Below are positions 8,408 to 17,159 of a stretch of 64,000 nt of DNA, in pieces. Each line of letters begins with the position of its first letter. Position 1 is the first letter of the stretch. The stretch comes from Yoonia sp035117555. Its GTDB lineage: Bacteria > Pseudomonadota > Alphaproteobacteria > Rhodobacterales > Rhodobacteraceae. Both the position numbers and the translations under genes were made by a program. The stretch covers positions 124,001 through 188,000 of the forward strand of contig NZ_JAYKPK010000001.1 of the NCBI RefSeq assembly GCF_035117555.1, given 5' to 3'. The notes beneath the pieces are model-generated. The model was not told where the DNA came from. It saw only the letters and a program-made list of their open reading frames with translations, and did no database searches.

Positions 8408-8938
8408 TCTGAAGAGATGAGACTGCTGGCAGGACGCCTATCCTGCCAGCAATGTTACGGTCGCCACAAGGCGTTCGCTAACCTTAATACCTTTTAAAAA
8501 CAAAAACATCGCACTGGTAACAACAAAATATACACCGAAAAACTGAACTGTTTAATGTACTCGTTACACATGCAGAGCACTCTGAAAACACGGCCACTCG
8601 CTTCTGCTGGATGCGGCATACTCCAATACATTTCGATGGGTCAATGCATGTTTTGCGTGTTCTGTGGTGCAACCTGACCTAAAGGACAGGTTACGCCGGA
8701 ATGACGTGGGGTCAGGCGCTGATCTCGCGGCGGGCTCAGCAAAAATAAGTGTCGTTAACGTTTTCCATTCACGCAATTGAGAGCCACGATTCGCAATTTT
8801 CCGCCCCGCCTGTGCCAAGGCGGCAGCGAAATGCACAATCGGGCGTTGTGACGTCGAAATGGCGGGTGCAGGCAGCCCTTGACGAAGCCACCCCGGACCG
8901 AGACATTCGCCACGAAACGGCGGCATAGGGGACACGGC
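8408..8938. other. Gene-free, relatively AT-rich gap
   Basis: No convincing gene in 531 bases. A terminator-like hairpin follows the Gfo/Idh gene (8425-8450). Around 8480-8600 the base composition drops clearly in GC compared with the flanks. A short inverted repeat AACCTG/CAGGTT lies at 8671-8692. Small open frames here have no ribosome site and no recognisable protein. The last part (about 8740-8938) should hold the promoter of the CoA-transferase gene. Confidence 0.5.
8425..8450 (+). terminator. Hairpin terminator after the Gfo/Idh gene
   Basis: A perfect 10-bp stem GCTGGCAGGA with loop CGCCTA starts 17 bases after the stop codon. No long T-run follows, so termination may be partial or factor-dependent. 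Confidence 0.6.
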
Positions 8939-10120
8939 ATGACAGGCGCACTCGATGGGATCACGATTCTGGACCTGACCCGCATTCTGGCCGGACCGAC
9001 CTGCACCCAATTGTTGGGTGATCTGGGGGCCGATGTGATCAAGGTGGAAAATCCATTGACCGGCGGCGATGACACCCGTGGCTGGGGGCCGCCCAATGTT
9101 TGTGACATTGTAGGCCAGCCCACCGATCTGTCAGCCTATTTCATGGCCGCCAACCGCAACAAGAGATCGGTCAGCATTGATATTGCCACGCCGCAGGGGC
9201 AGGCGCAGGTCCGCGCGTTGGCGGCAAAAGCCGATATCGTGGTGGAAAATTTCAAACCAGGCGGTCTGGCGAAATATGGCCTTGGCGCGGATGATCTGCT
9301 GACCCGGCAGCCGGGGCTGATCTATTGTTCGATCTCGGGTTTTGGTCAGACTGGGCCGAACCGGGATAAACCGGGCTATGATCTGATGGCGCAGGGGTTT
9401 GGCGGCATCATGAGCCTGACGGGTGAACCGGATGGCGCGCCGATGAAAGTCGGCGTCGGCATCGCCGATGTCATGTGCGGCATGTATGCGACGGTCGGTA
9501 TTCTGGCCGCTTTGCGCCACAAGGACCGCACCGGCGAAGGCCAGCATATCGACGTCGCTTTGGTGGACAGCCAGATTGCCTGGATGATCAATGAAGGCAC
9601 CAATTATCTGGAATCCGGGCAGGTACCGCAGCGGCGCGGCAATGGGCACCCCAATATCGTGCCTTATCATGTCTTTGCCGTGGCGGATGGCCATGTGATC
9701 ATCGCCGTCGGCAATGACAGCCAATTCGCGCGGTTTTGCGATTTTCTGGGCTGTGCAGAGGTGGCGCAGGATGCGCGCTTTACCACCAACATCGCGCGCA
9801 TCACCAATCGTGATGCATTGATGGAGGTCATCGTGCCGAAACTGGCTGCACAGACCTTGGCGGCAGTGATTGCTGGGCTGGAGGCGCGCAAGGTTCCCGT
9901 CGGGCCAGTCCATACGATTGACCAGGCCCTGACGTCGGATCAGGCCAAGGCGCGTGAAATGGTGGTGACCATGCCGCGCCCCGATGTGCAGAAAGGGCAG
10001 GTGCGTCTGCTGGGCAATCCGCTGAAATTGTCGCGCACGCCCGTCACCTACCGCCTTGCCCCGCCGCATTTTGGACAGGACACAGATGCGGTTCTAGGCG
10101 ATCTGTCCGTCGAAGATTGA
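8939..10120 (+). CDS. CaiB/BaiF family III CoA-transferase
   Basis: 393 residues from the ATG at 8939, preceded by AGGGGAC. It has the N-terminal CoA-binding fold (LDLTRILAGPTCTQLLGDLG, residues about 11-30, then DVIKVENP), the RNKRSVSIDI motif, and a VGVGIADVMCGMYA segment that holds the catalytic Asp of the family (about residue 175). Such enzymes transfer CoA between carboxylic acids, often succinyl-CoA and a dicarboxylate or hydroxyacid, without forming a free anhydride pool. The next gene on the same strand, 12 bases away, is an MDR-family oxidoreductase, so the two are probably cotranscribed. The substrate acid is not identifiable. Confidence 0.9.
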   Translation: MTGALDGITILDLTRILAGPTCTQLLGDLGADVIKVENPLTGGDDTRGWGPPNVCDIVGQPTDLSAYFMAANRNKRSVSIDIATPQGQAQVRALAAKADIVVENFKPGGLAKYGLGADDLLTRQPGLIYCSISGFGQTGPNRDKPGYDLMAQGFGGIMSLTGEPDGAPMKVGVGIADVMCGMYATVGILAALRHKDRTGEGQHIDVALVDSQIAWMINEGTNYLESGQVPQRRGNGHPNIVPYHVFAVADGHVIIAVGNDSQFARFCDFLGCAEVAQDARFTTNIARITNRDALMEVIVPKLAAQTLAAVIAGLEARKVPVGPVHTIDQALTSDQAKAREMVVTMPRPDVQKGQVRLLGNPLKLSRTPVTYRLAPPHFGQDTDAVLGDLSVED

Positions 10121-10132
10121 ACAAAGGAATAT

Positions 10133-11152
10133 ATGATGAAAGCTGTCGCCCTGACCCGGTATTTGCCTGCCACTGACCCGCAGGCCTTTGTCGATGTGGA
10201 TTTACCCAAGCCTGTGCCCGAGGGCCGCGATATTCTGGTTGCGGTCAAGGCGGTGTCGGTCAATCCCGTCGATACCAAAGTCCGCAAATCCAAAGGGGCC
10301 GATGTGGTGGAAAACCCGCCGCGCGTGCTGGGATATGATGCAGCGGGTGTCGTCGCGGCTGTCGGCCCTGACGTGACGCTGTTCGCGGTCGGCGACGCGG
10401 TCTATTATTCCGGCGATATCACGCGATCCGGGTCCAACGCTGAATTCCAACGGGTCGATGAACGCATCGTTGGACGCAAGCCGCAAAGTCTCGATTTCGC
10501 GCAGGCCGCAGCCTTGCCGCTGACGACCATCACGGCCTATGAAAGTTTCTTTGACCGGCTCGGCATTGACCGCGATGGGGCGGATGCGGGTGAAAGCATC
10601 CTGATCATCGGGGCAGGGGGCGGTGTCGGGTCCATTGGTGTCCAACTGGCCAAGGCCGCTGGATTGGTTGTGATTGCCACCGCATCGCGACCGGAAACCA
10701 GCGCATGGGTGACGGAGCTTGGCGCGGATCACGTGATTGATCACCGGGGCGATATGGTGGCACAGGTCCGCGCCCTTGGATTGCATCACGTCGATCACAT
10801 CACGATCTTTAACGATATGCGCCATTGGGATGCAGCGGTAGAGCTGATCCGTCCGCAAGGTGGTATCGTGTCGATTGATAATACTGATGTGCCAATGCCG
10901 ATGGCGGCGATGAAAACCAAGTCGGCCAGTCTGCATTGGGAATTCATGTTCGCCCGCGCGATGTTTCAGACATCAGACATGATCGCACAGCATGATCTGC
11001 TGACCTATGTGGCCGGTGAGATCGACGCCGGGCGTATCCGCACAACGCTCGATACCGTGCTGCGCCCGATCAATGCGGAAAACCTGCGCAAGGCGCATCA
11101 GATGGTCGAAACCGGCACGGTCAAAGGCAAAATTGTGCTGGAACAATTCTGA
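10133..11152 (+). CDS. MDR-family quinone/zinc-type alcohol dehydrogenase-like oxidoreductase
   Basis: 339 residues; MM at the start leaves a one-codon ambiguity (10133 or 10136). It has a GroES-like N-terminal domain (SVNPVDTKVRKSK, LGYDAAGVVAAVG) and an NADPH-binding Rossmann domain with GAGGGVGSIGVQLAKAAG (about 157-174). The cysteines that bind structural zinc in true alcohol dehydrogenases are absent, so this is the zinc-free quinone-oxidoreductase or enone-reductase branch (YogA-like). It follows the CoA-transferase gene by 12 bases. No specific substrate can be deduced. Confidence 0.85.
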   Translation: MMKAVALTRYLPATDPQAFVDVDLPKPVPEGRDILVAVKAVSVNPVDTKVRKSKGADVVENPPRVLGYDAAGVVAAVGPDVTLFAVGDAVYYSGDITRSGSNAEFQRVDERIVGRKPQSLDFAQAAALPLTTITAYESFFDRLGIDRDGADAGESILIIGAGGGVGSIGVQLAKAAGLVVIATASRPETSAWVTELGADHVIDHRGDMVAQVRALGLHHVDHITIFNDMRHWDAAVELIRPQGGIVSIDNTDVPMPMAAMKTKSASLHWEFMFARAMFQTSDMIAQHDLLTYVAGEIDAGRIRTTLDTVLRPINAENLRKAHQMVETGTVKGKIVLEQF

Positions 11153-11280
11153 AACTTGTCTGTTGGCGACTTGTCACACCACGAAGTTGTGTCTGCCCGG
11201 CAAGTGTAAACCCCTTGTCACAGGGGCAGGTGCCTCTTAGACGTGGCGAAAATACACTTGTTGCAACTGGATCGGACCCA

Positions 11281-12042
11281 ATGCTGAATAGACGTCATTT
11301 TATCGTAACGGGTGCTGCTTTGTTCTCTCAGCCACTGGCGGCCCAGACCATGGTAGACCCTGAAACGCGGGCGTTGCTTGGCGGAAATATCGACATCCCG
11401 CCGAGTTTGCCAGAAGCAGCGGTGCCCGAGATTGTAGAACCCGTCGTGCGGGCACCTGTCTCGCCTCCGCATATGTGGCCTGTCTGGGACCGTCGCGTCA
11501 CCCCTGCCAATTACGATCCTATGACGACCAACCCTTGGGGCTTCCACCCACGGTTTCTGCCGACCTTGGTCGAAGCGAATGCCAGCCTGCGGCCCGGCGA
11601 TATCCATGTCGATGCTGTTGCCCGCTATCTTTACCATGTGCGCGGCGATGGCACCGCGATGCGCTATGGCGTGGCCATTGGGCGTGGCGATCTTTATGAA
11701 CCGGGCACCTATACCGTGCAGCGCAAGGCAAAATGGCCGACATGGCGGCCCACCAATGCGATGATCGAACGCGATCCGGGGTCCTATGAGCGGCATTCCG
11801 ATGGTATGGATGGCGGCCCAAACAACCCGTTGGGCGCGCGCGCACTTTATCTGTTTGTCGGCAACCGTGACACTTATCTGCGTATTCATGGCACGCCAGA
11901 GCCACGTTCAATCGGCAGCCGCGCCAGTTCCGGCTGCGTGCGGATGGTGATGCCCCATATCATCGGGCTTTACGAACAGGTGAATACCGGCGTGACCGCC
12001 GTGCTTTACCCGGCCGAAAACACCGTCACAGCACGCAGCTAG
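11281..12042 (+). CDS. L,D-transpeptidase (YkuD domain), exported
   Basis: 253 residues starting at the ATG at 11281. The N-terminus has NRRHFIVTGAALF followed by LAAQ: a twin-arginine-like or Sec signal peptide cut near residue 22. The YkuD catalytic site is at the C-terminal half: His203 in RIHGTPEPRS, then the SRASSGCVRM motif with nucleophile Cys219 and Arg221. These periplasmic enzymes make 3-3 peptidoglycan crosslinks or attach proteins to the wall, using an L,D bond of the tetrapeptide. The architecture (signal, Pro-rich linker, single YkuD) is common in Rhodobacteraceae. It is probably transcribed on its own. Confidence 0.92.
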   Translation: MLNRRHFIVTGAALFSQPLAAQTMVDPETRALLGGNIDIPPSLPEAAVPEIVEPVVRAPVSPPHMWPVWDRRVTPANYDPMTTNPWGFHPRFLPTLVEANASLRPGDIHVDAVARYLYHVRGDGTAMRYGVAIGRGDLYEPGTYTVQRKAKWPTWRPTNAMIERDPGSYERHSDGMDGGPNNPLGARALYLFVGNRDTYLRIHGTPEPRSIGSRASSGCVRMVMPHIIGLYEQVNTGVTAVLYPAENTVTARS

Positions 12043-12053
12043 AGGTGTCGGGC

Positions 12054-12073
12054 GGTGCGCCTAATGGCGCACC
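12054..12073. terminator. Bidirectional hairpin between convergent genes
   Basis: A perfect 8-bp stem GGTGCGCC with loop TAAT lies between the L,D-transpeptidase stop (12042) and the lipoprotein stop (12081, minus strand), and can serve both. Confidence 0.65.
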
Positions 12074-12080
12074 TGATCTA

Positions 12081-12389
12081 TCAAACCGCAGGCGCAGGCG
12101 TCGGGATCGCTTCCGGTGCTGGCCCACAGATCGGCGCACCCCGCACAGAGCGCAGCGGCAGCAATGTCGTCTCAACCGGGCCCTGATGCTGATACCAATA
12201 GCAATTGTCCTGTTCCAGCAGTACTGCCGTATTCAGATCCTGAAACGGTGCTGCGATATCGCGCACCTCCTGCGGGATGGAGGTGCTGACTGGGTCTGGC
12301 GCATTGCCAGCTGTCGGCATCGGCATCCCGGTACAGGCACCCAGAGCCATGACCGGCCCCAACAGCAGCGATTTTGTCGATAGTTTCAT
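12081..12389 (-). CDS. Small predicted lipoprotein of unknown function
   Basis: 102 residues from the ATG at 12389, preceded by TTGGAGA. A lipoprotein signal peptide ends in LGAC, with the lipid-bearing Cys at residue 19, followed by TGMPMPTAGNAPDP. The mature part is short and Pro-rich at the end (PAPEAIPTPAPAV). It contains two further Cys (in DNCYWY and PICGPA) that could form a disulfide. I do not recognise a family. It is convergent with the L,D-transpeptidase, so a cell-wall role would be only a guess from position. Confidence 0.7.
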   Translation of the reverse strand: MKLSTKSLLLGPVMALGACTGMPMPTAGNAPDPVSTSIPQEVRDIAAPFQDLNTAVLLEQDNCYWYQHQGPVETTLLPLRSVRGAPICGPAPEAIPTPAPAV

Positions 12390-12691
12390 CCGTTTCTCCA
12401 ACTCATTCTGGCCAAGGCCGCATTTGTTACTGTCGTGATTGGCAGCACCTTTGTCGATGCGCAACAGCCTGTCAGCATCATCGGCGATTTTTCCACCAGA
12501 TCGCTGATCGCGCAACATGGTAGCGCCGCAGTCTTTCCGCTTGCTTTTGGGGCAAGCTGCACAATAATTGATCAAATGCTGGCAGGCTGGCGCGGATTTG
12601 GCAGGAAGAATGCGGGCAATCTGGTGTATTCGCGCGGCACAGATGACATCTGTTCGGCAATAAGATCAATTTATCAACGGGGACATTCATC
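12390..12691. other. Divergent promoter region, no gene seen
   Basis: 302 bases between the lipoprotein (minus) and the ABC binding-protein gene (plus). I looked for a TPP or other riboswitch because NMT1-type transporters often carry pyrimidines, and saw no recognisable conserved core. GGGGAC before 12692 is the likely ribosome site. Confidence 0.4.
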
Positions 12692-13693
12692 ATGTTTAAT
12701 CGGACAATTCTGGCTTTGGCGCTGACCGGCGCTTCAGCGGTTCATGCGCAGACCGAACTGCCCTTCACTCTCGACTGGCGTTTTGAAGGGCCTGCAGCAC
12801 CGTATTTCGCCGCCATCGACAACGGTAATTTTGCCGCTTTGGACCTGAACGTGACGGTCGCTGCCGGTGACGGTTCGCTTGACGCCATCCCAAAGGTTGC
12901 GACGGGTGCTTTTCCCGTGGGCATGGCCGATATCAACAGCCTGATCAAATTCCTTGACCAGAACCCCGGCGCGCCGGTCATTGGCGCGATGATGATCTAT
13001 GATAAACCACCCTTTGCCATCATTGGACGTAAATCCCTGGGCATCGACACACCGCAAAGCCTTGAAGGGCGCATCCTTGGTGCGCCACCGCCCGACGGCG
13101 CCTGGGCGCAATTCCCGATCTTCGCGGCTGAGAATGACCTTGATATGTCCGCGATCACGGTCGAACCGGTCGGTTTCCCGACCCGCGAACCGATGCTGGC
13201 CGAAGGCAATGTCGCGGCGATCACCGGCTTTTCTTTCACATCTTATCTGAACACCGCCCGTCTTGGCGTGCCAGAAGATGATCTGGTCACCTTGCTGATG
13301 GCCGATTACGGCGTTGAACTTTACGGCAACGTCATCATCGTCAACACCGAATATGCCGAAGCCAATCCCGAGGTGATCTCCAACTTCCTGCAAGGCGTCG
13401 CCGAAGGCTGGGCCGCCGCGATTGCCGATCCAGAGGCGGTGATTCCGCTGCTGATGTCGCGCAATCCTGCTGCCGATGCGGAATTGGAACTGCGCCGGTT
13501 GGAATTGTCGATCGAGGATAATGTGGCGACAGACTGGGTTATGGACAACGGTTTTGGCATCATCGATGACGCGCGGATGGCGGTATCGCTCGACCAGATC
13601 GCCACGACCTATGAATTCGTCAATGAACCCGATGCCGCAATCTATTTCACCGATGCCTATCTGCCCGAGGGCGGGTTTTCGCTGGCTGAATAA
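12692..13693 (+). CDS. ABC transporter substrate-binding protein, NitT/TauT (NMT1) type
   Basis: 333 residues with a signal peptide (1-20, ending VHAQ). The mature protein has the NMT1/THI5-like fold: TLDWRFEGPAAPYFAAIDNG near the N-terminus, the GDGSLDAIPKVATGAFPVGMAD loop region (about 58-80) and a central hinge. Members bind taurine, nitrate, aliphatic sulfonates, or thiamine and pyrimidine precursors. This one belongs to the divergent branch whose ligands are mostly unassigned. The ATPase gene begins two bases after its stop. No riboswitch or pathway gene next to it reveals the substrate. Confidence 0.88.
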   Translation: MFNRTILALALTGASAVHAQTELPFTLDWRFEGPAAPYFAAIDNGNFAALDLNVTVAAGDGSLDAIPKVATGAFPVGMADINSLIKFLDQNPGAPVIGAMMIYDKPPFAIIGRKSLGIDTPQSLEGRILGAPPPDGAWAQFPIFAAENDLDMSAITVEPVGFPTREPMLAEGNVAAITGFSFTSYLNTARLGVPEDDLVTLLMADYGVELYGNVIIVNTEYAEANPEVISNFLQGVAEGWAAAIADPEAVIPLLMSRNPAADAELELRRLELSIEDNVATDWVMDNGFGIIDDARMAVSLDQIATTYEFVNEPDAAIYFTDAYLPEGGFSLAE

Positions 13694-13695
13694 GC

Positions 13696-14490
13696 GTGGA
13701 CAATCTGATTGATATCAAAGGGGTGCGGCATGCTTATCGCACCGCTTCTGGCCCGCTTCCGGTGTTGGATGGTCTGGAACTCTCCGTGCCGGAAGGGGGC
13801 TTTGTCGCCGTTGTCGGCCCGTCAGGCTGTGGCAAATCCACCCTGACGCGGCTGGTCGCGGGCCTGCTGATCCCGGACGAGGGCGAGGTGCTTGTGCATG
13901 GCACCCGCATCACCGCGCCAAGGTCCAATGTCGGCATGGCGTTTCAGAACCCGGTGCTGCTGGAATGGCGCACGATCCTGCAAAACGTGCTGCTGCCGTT
14001 GGAAATTGTGCCAACCAAGCTGTCCAAAGCACAAGGCGAGGAACGTGCGCGCAAATTGCTGGCGCTTGTGGGTTTGGAAGGCTTTGAAAACAAACGCCCC
14101 TCAGAATTATCGGGCGGGATGAAACAACGCGCCTCGCTCTGCCGCGCGTTGATCCATGCGCCAGAGGTCTTAATCCTTGATGAACCTTTCGGCGCGCTGG
14201 ATGCTTTCACGCGCGAAGACCTGTGGCAGATCATGCACCGCGTCAAGGCCGAGGAACCCTTTACCGGCGTGCTGATCACGCATGATTTGCGCGAATCCAT
14301 ATTCCTTGCCGATCAGGTCGTCGTCCTGTCAGGCCGGCCAGCGCGCACGCAATATGTGATGGATATCCCCGATACGGGTGTCCGCACGCTGGATCATCTT
14401 TACACGCCCGAGGCCGCCAATATGCTCAACATCCTGCGCCACCAGATCGAGGTCGCCCAAGGCCGCGTGCCCGCCGGGGTGCAGCCATGA
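13696..14490 (+). CDS. ABC transporter ATPase (TauB/SsuB-like)
   Basis: 264 residues with GTG start. All motifs of a nucleotide-binding subunit are present: Walker A GPSGCGKST (41-49), the Q-loop within GMAFQNPVLLEW, signature LSGGMKQRA (about residue 137), Walker B VLILDEPFGALD, and the H-loop His in LITHDLRES. It energises import by the NMT1-type system encoded around it. It overlaps the permease gene by ATGA (14487-14490). Confidence 0.92.
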   Translation: MDNLIDIKGVRHAYRTASGPLPVLDGLELSVPEGGFVAVVGPSGCGKSTLTRLVAGLLIPDEGEVLVHGTRITAPRSNVGMAFQNPVLLEWRTILQNVLLPLEIVPTKLSKAQGEERARKLLALVGLEGFENKRPSELSGGMKQRASLCRALIHAPEVLILDEPFGALDAFTREDLWQIMHRVKAEEPFTGVLITHDLRESIFLADQVVVLSGRPARTQYVMDIPDTGVRTLDHLYTPEAANMLNILRHQIEVAQGRVPAGVQP

Positions 14491-15248
14491 AAGCGCAGCA
14501 AGTGGCGGTGCCGGTCGCCGCACTGGTGATCTTCCTGATCCTGTGGGAGGCTTTGGTCTGGGTCATGGGCTGGCCCACCTATAAAATGGCCGCCCCCAGC
14601 GATCTGCCGCCTGCCTACGTGAAATATGCCGAGCTTTTCCTTGTGATGGGATGGCAGACGCTGTGGCGGACGATGGCGGGCTTGTTGCTCGCTGTCATTT
14701 TTGGCACGGCGCTTGGCATGATCATGGGTTTTTCGCGGCTCATGCGCGATGCGCTTTATCCGCTGCTGGTGGGGTTCAATGCCGTGCCAAAGGCGACGGT
14801 GGTGCCGATCATCGCGCTTTTGTTCGTCGGCTGGCATGATTTCAACACGGTGCTGATCGCCTTCATGATCAGTTTCTTCCCGATTGCCGTGTCGGTTTCC
14901 ATCGGCCTTTCGACGCTGGAACCCGAGTACCGCGACATTCTGCGGTCTTTGGGTGCCTCGCAATCCACGATTTTCTGGAAAATCGCCTTGCCCAAGACCC
15001 TGCCGGAATTCTTTGGCGCGTTGAAGGTCGCGGTCACGCTGGCCTTTATCGGGACGAATCTGATGGAGATTGTGTCGCCGCATGGCCGCGGCCTTGGTGC
15101 CTTGTTCGACAGCGGCAAGACCAATTCCGATTACCCTCTGATGTTCGCGGTACTGATCGCCTTGGCGCTGCTGGGGATTTTTCTCTACTACATCGTGGTT
15201 GCGCTGGAAAAAACCTTCGCCGGTTGGGCGGATCGCAGCAATATCTAG
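14487..15248 (+). CDS. ABC transporter permease (TauC/SsuC-like)
   Basis: 253 residues with about six membrane helices. The cytoplasmic EAA loop (YRDILRSLGASQSTIFWKIALPKTLPEF, central part near residues 148-172) contacts the ATPase. It completes a three-gene importer with the preceding genes. Its stop codon overlaps by four bases (15245-15248) with the stop of a convergent membrane-protein gene, leaving no room for a terminator. Confidence 0.92.
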   Translation: MKAQQVAVPVAALVIFLILWEALVWVMGWPTYKMAAPSDLPPAYVKYAELFLVMGWQTLWRTMAGLLLAVIFGTALGMIMGFSRLMRDALYPLLVGFNAVPKATVVPIIALLFVGWHDFNTVLIAFMISFFPIAVSVSIGLSTLEPEYRDILRSLGASQSTIFWKIALPKTLPEFFGALKVAVTLAFIGTNLMEIVSPHGRGLGALFDSGKTNSDYPLMFAVLIALALLGIFLYYIVVALEKTFAGWADRSNI

Positions 15249-15907
15249 CTGCGGTCCCTGCGCCGGGCCTTGTGATATAGGTGCCGGTTAAGCTTGATGA
15301 AATCATTCAGCAGCCGTGACAACAGCCCGGTCTTGCGCCCCTTGAGATAGGCATAGCCCGCCAAGGCCCCAATGATCGCCCCGATGGCGTCAAAGATCAG
15401 GTCGCGCATCGTGTCAATTTCGCTTTTCTGCATATTGGTGCCGAAAAGCTGATCCATCGCGAATTCAAAAATCTCCCAGACCGCGCCGATGCTGAGCGCG
15501 AAGGTGAATGCCAGAAAGGCAATGGCACTGGGTGGCGCGGCGAAATTATCACCGTCAAACAGCATATAGATGAACAAAAACCCGATCATGCCGAGAGCCA
15601 CGGCCGAGGTTGCATGCAACGCGATATCCCACCACCAGATCCGGTAATAAATATCAAAGACTTCGCCCATGATCAGCGAGGCGACGATGAACACCACGAT
15701 ACCCACGACAAAAGGCATCGGCAGAGCAATGTCATAGCGCGATGCCAAAAAATTCGGTGCCAGCGACAGGATCAGCGTCAGCGATGACATGGCGGCCAAT
15801 GGCCACCAGCTTTCCCAGACCGCGACGATGATCGACAGGAGCAGGGCAATCCAGACCGGCGTCAGATATCGCAGGTTGGCGGCATTGTATCGTGATCTGT
15901 CGCTCAT
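15245..15907 (-). CDS. YjdF/DUF2238-like integral membrane protein
   Basis: 220 residues with about six hydrophobic segments. The C-terminal half has ALSIGAVWEIFEFAMDQLFG (about 138-157) followed by DTMRDLIFDAIGAIIGALAG, a pattern of charged residues inside helices typical of the YjdF family. The N-terminus is polar and the C-terminus strongly basic (RRRDRS). The function of the family is unknown, and in some proteobacteria members sit near stress or metal genes. It is transcribed alone, convergent with the ABC permease. Confidence 0.65.
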   Translation of the reverse strand: MSDRSRYNAANLRYLTPVWIALLLSIIVAVWESWWPLAAMSSLTLILSLAPNFLASRYDIALPMPFVVGIVVFIVASLIMGEVFDIYYRIWWWDIALHATSAVALGMIGFLFIYMLFDGDNFAAPPSAIAFLAFTFALSIGAVWEIFEFAMDQLFGTNMQKSEIDTMRDLIFDAIGAIIGALAGYAYLKGRKTGLLSRLLNDFIKLNRHLYHKARRRDRS

Positions 15908-15946
15908 CGGACTGGTCTTTCATGCGGGCTGCGGAATGCCTATATC

Positions 15947-16675
15947 ATGATGATGAAAGATGCACCCCAAGACCACAGGTCAATCCGCCTTGCCTCCTAC
16001 AACATCCGCAAGGCCAAAGGGGTCGATGGGCGCTATGATCCGGGCCGGATTGTGGATATTCTGGCGGGGCTGGAGGCGGATGTCGTCGCCGTGCAAGAGG
16101 TGGATTTCCGCTGGCGCGGCAGGCCCGGTGCGCTGTCGGCGCAGATGATCGCCGCCAATACCGATTATGACATCGTGCCAGTGGGCGGTGGCGACAGCCT
16201 TGGGTTTCACGGCAATGCCTTGCTGGTGCGGCGCGGGACATTGGTGCAGCAGGTAAAACGGTTGATCCTGCCGGGGCTGGAACCGCGCGGCGCTTTGCTG
16301 GTCGATCTGGGTTTGGCGGGCGGGATCAGTATCGTTGCCACCCATCTGGGGCTGACGCGGTTTCATCGCCAGCGGCAATTGGCGGCGATCCTTGCCGCGA
16401 TGGACCCGGATACGCGCGCCAGTGTCATCATGGGCGATTTCAACGAATGGTCCGCCACCCGTGGGCTGGACCCGTTGCAGCGGGATTTCACGATCCATGC
16501 GCCCGGCAAATCCTTTCACGCGGCGCTGCCGATGGCCGCACTCGACCGGATCGCGCTGAACCGGGATGTTACCTTGATCGATGGTGGCGTTGTGCAGAAT
16601 GCGCAAAGCCTGAAAGCGTCGGATCATCTGCCGGTCTGGGGCGAGGTGGTGGTTCGCCGCCGAAACCCCGGCTGA
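15947..16675 (+). CDS. Endonuclease/exonuclease/phosphatase-family hydrolase
   Basis: 242 residues of the DNase I-like fold. Visible motifs are the N-terminal SYNIRKAKG, the metal-binding Glu in AVQEVDFRW (about residue 48), THLGLTRFHRQRQL (about 133-146), IMGDFNEW (about 164) and the C-terminal ASDHLPVWGEV. The family includes nucleases and phospho- and sphingolipid phosphodiesterases. The substrate cannot be assigned. No signal peptide is seen, so it is probably cytosolic. It starts with two or three Met codons, so the start is uncertain by a few bases. Confidence 0.85.
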   Translation: MMMKDAPQDHRSIRLASYNIRKAKGVDGRYDPGRIVDILAGLEADVVAVQEVDFRWRGRPGALSAQMIAANTDYDIVPVGGGDSLGFHGNALLVRRGTLVQQVKRLILPGLEPRGALLVDLGLAGGISIVATHLGLTRFHRQRQLAAILAAMDPDTRASVIMGDFNEWSATRGLDPLQRDFTIHAPGKSFHAALPMAALDRIALNRDVTLIDGGVVQNAQSLKASDHLPVWGEVVVRRRNPG

Positions 16676-16717
16676 TTGATACAGGTCAAGCCGTGGGGGG
16701 CTATGCTATGCTATGAT
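16676..16717 (+). promoter_or_regulatory. FNR/FnrL box and -10 element of the phasin gene
   Basis: TTGATACAGGTCAA (16676-16689) matches the FNR dyad TTGAY-N4-RTCAA. A TATGAT -10 element lies at 16712-16717. If transcription starts 7 bases after it, near 16724, the box is centred at -41.5, the exact geometry of an FNR class II activated promoter. The phasin ATG follows at 16750. Confidence 0.7.
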
Positions 16718-16749
16718 TGCGCATCGCCCATAGCCTGCAGGAGACGGAT

Positions 16750-17094
16750 ATGACCGACAAACACACCCATGACACGCTCGCCCCGGATGCGCTTGACGTT
16801 CTGGCCGCTGTGGCACCTTTGGCGCCGGTGGCCTGGGCCTCGAAGATCTGGATGGACAATATGGCCCGGATGACCGGCGAGATCGCGACCTTTGTCACCG
16901 CCCGGATCAAGGAAGATGTTCAGACCCGTCAAGCATTGATGCAATGCAAGACGCTCAGCGAAGTGCAGCATGTGCAGGCCGCTTTCATGCAAAAAGCAGT
17001 GGCGCAATATCAGGCCGAGACCGGCAAGCTGATCGAGATGACCACGAAACTGGCCGCTGATCTGAATGTGAAGCCCGTCTCTCACGCACAATAG
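16750..17094 (+). CDS. Phasin-family protein
   Basis: 114 residues from the ATG at 16750, with GGAGACGG just upstream. It is almost entirely helical. The core from about residue 25 (PVAWASKIWMDNMARMTGEI) through TRQALMQCKTLSEVQHVQAAF (about 60-80) is typical of phasins, which coat polyhydroxyalkanoate granules, and of related small helical proteins. No PHA synthase is in the window, so a storage role is inferred from family only. The FNR-type promoter upstream suggests expression under oxygen limitation, together with the neighbouring universal stress protein. Confidence 0.75.
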   Translation: MTDKHTHDTLAPDALDVLAAVAPLAPVAWASKIWMDNMARMTGEIATFVTARIKEDVQTRQALMQCKTLSEVQHVQAAFMQKAVAQYQAETGKLIEMTTKLAADLNVKPVSHAQ

Positions 17095-17159
17095 CTGGCA
17101 TCAGTGGCTGTTCTTCTGTCGGAGCGTCCGGCGGGGATGACCTGCCGCCCCTGATCCTG

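Noticed and set aside
8484..9010. Small minus-strand frames in the AT-rich gap
   Set aside because: No ribosome site, no recognisable motif, Cys-rich or Arg-rich random composition.
12390..12691. Possible TPP or other riboswitch before the NMT1-type importer
   Set aside because: No conserved riboswitch core could be recognised by eye.
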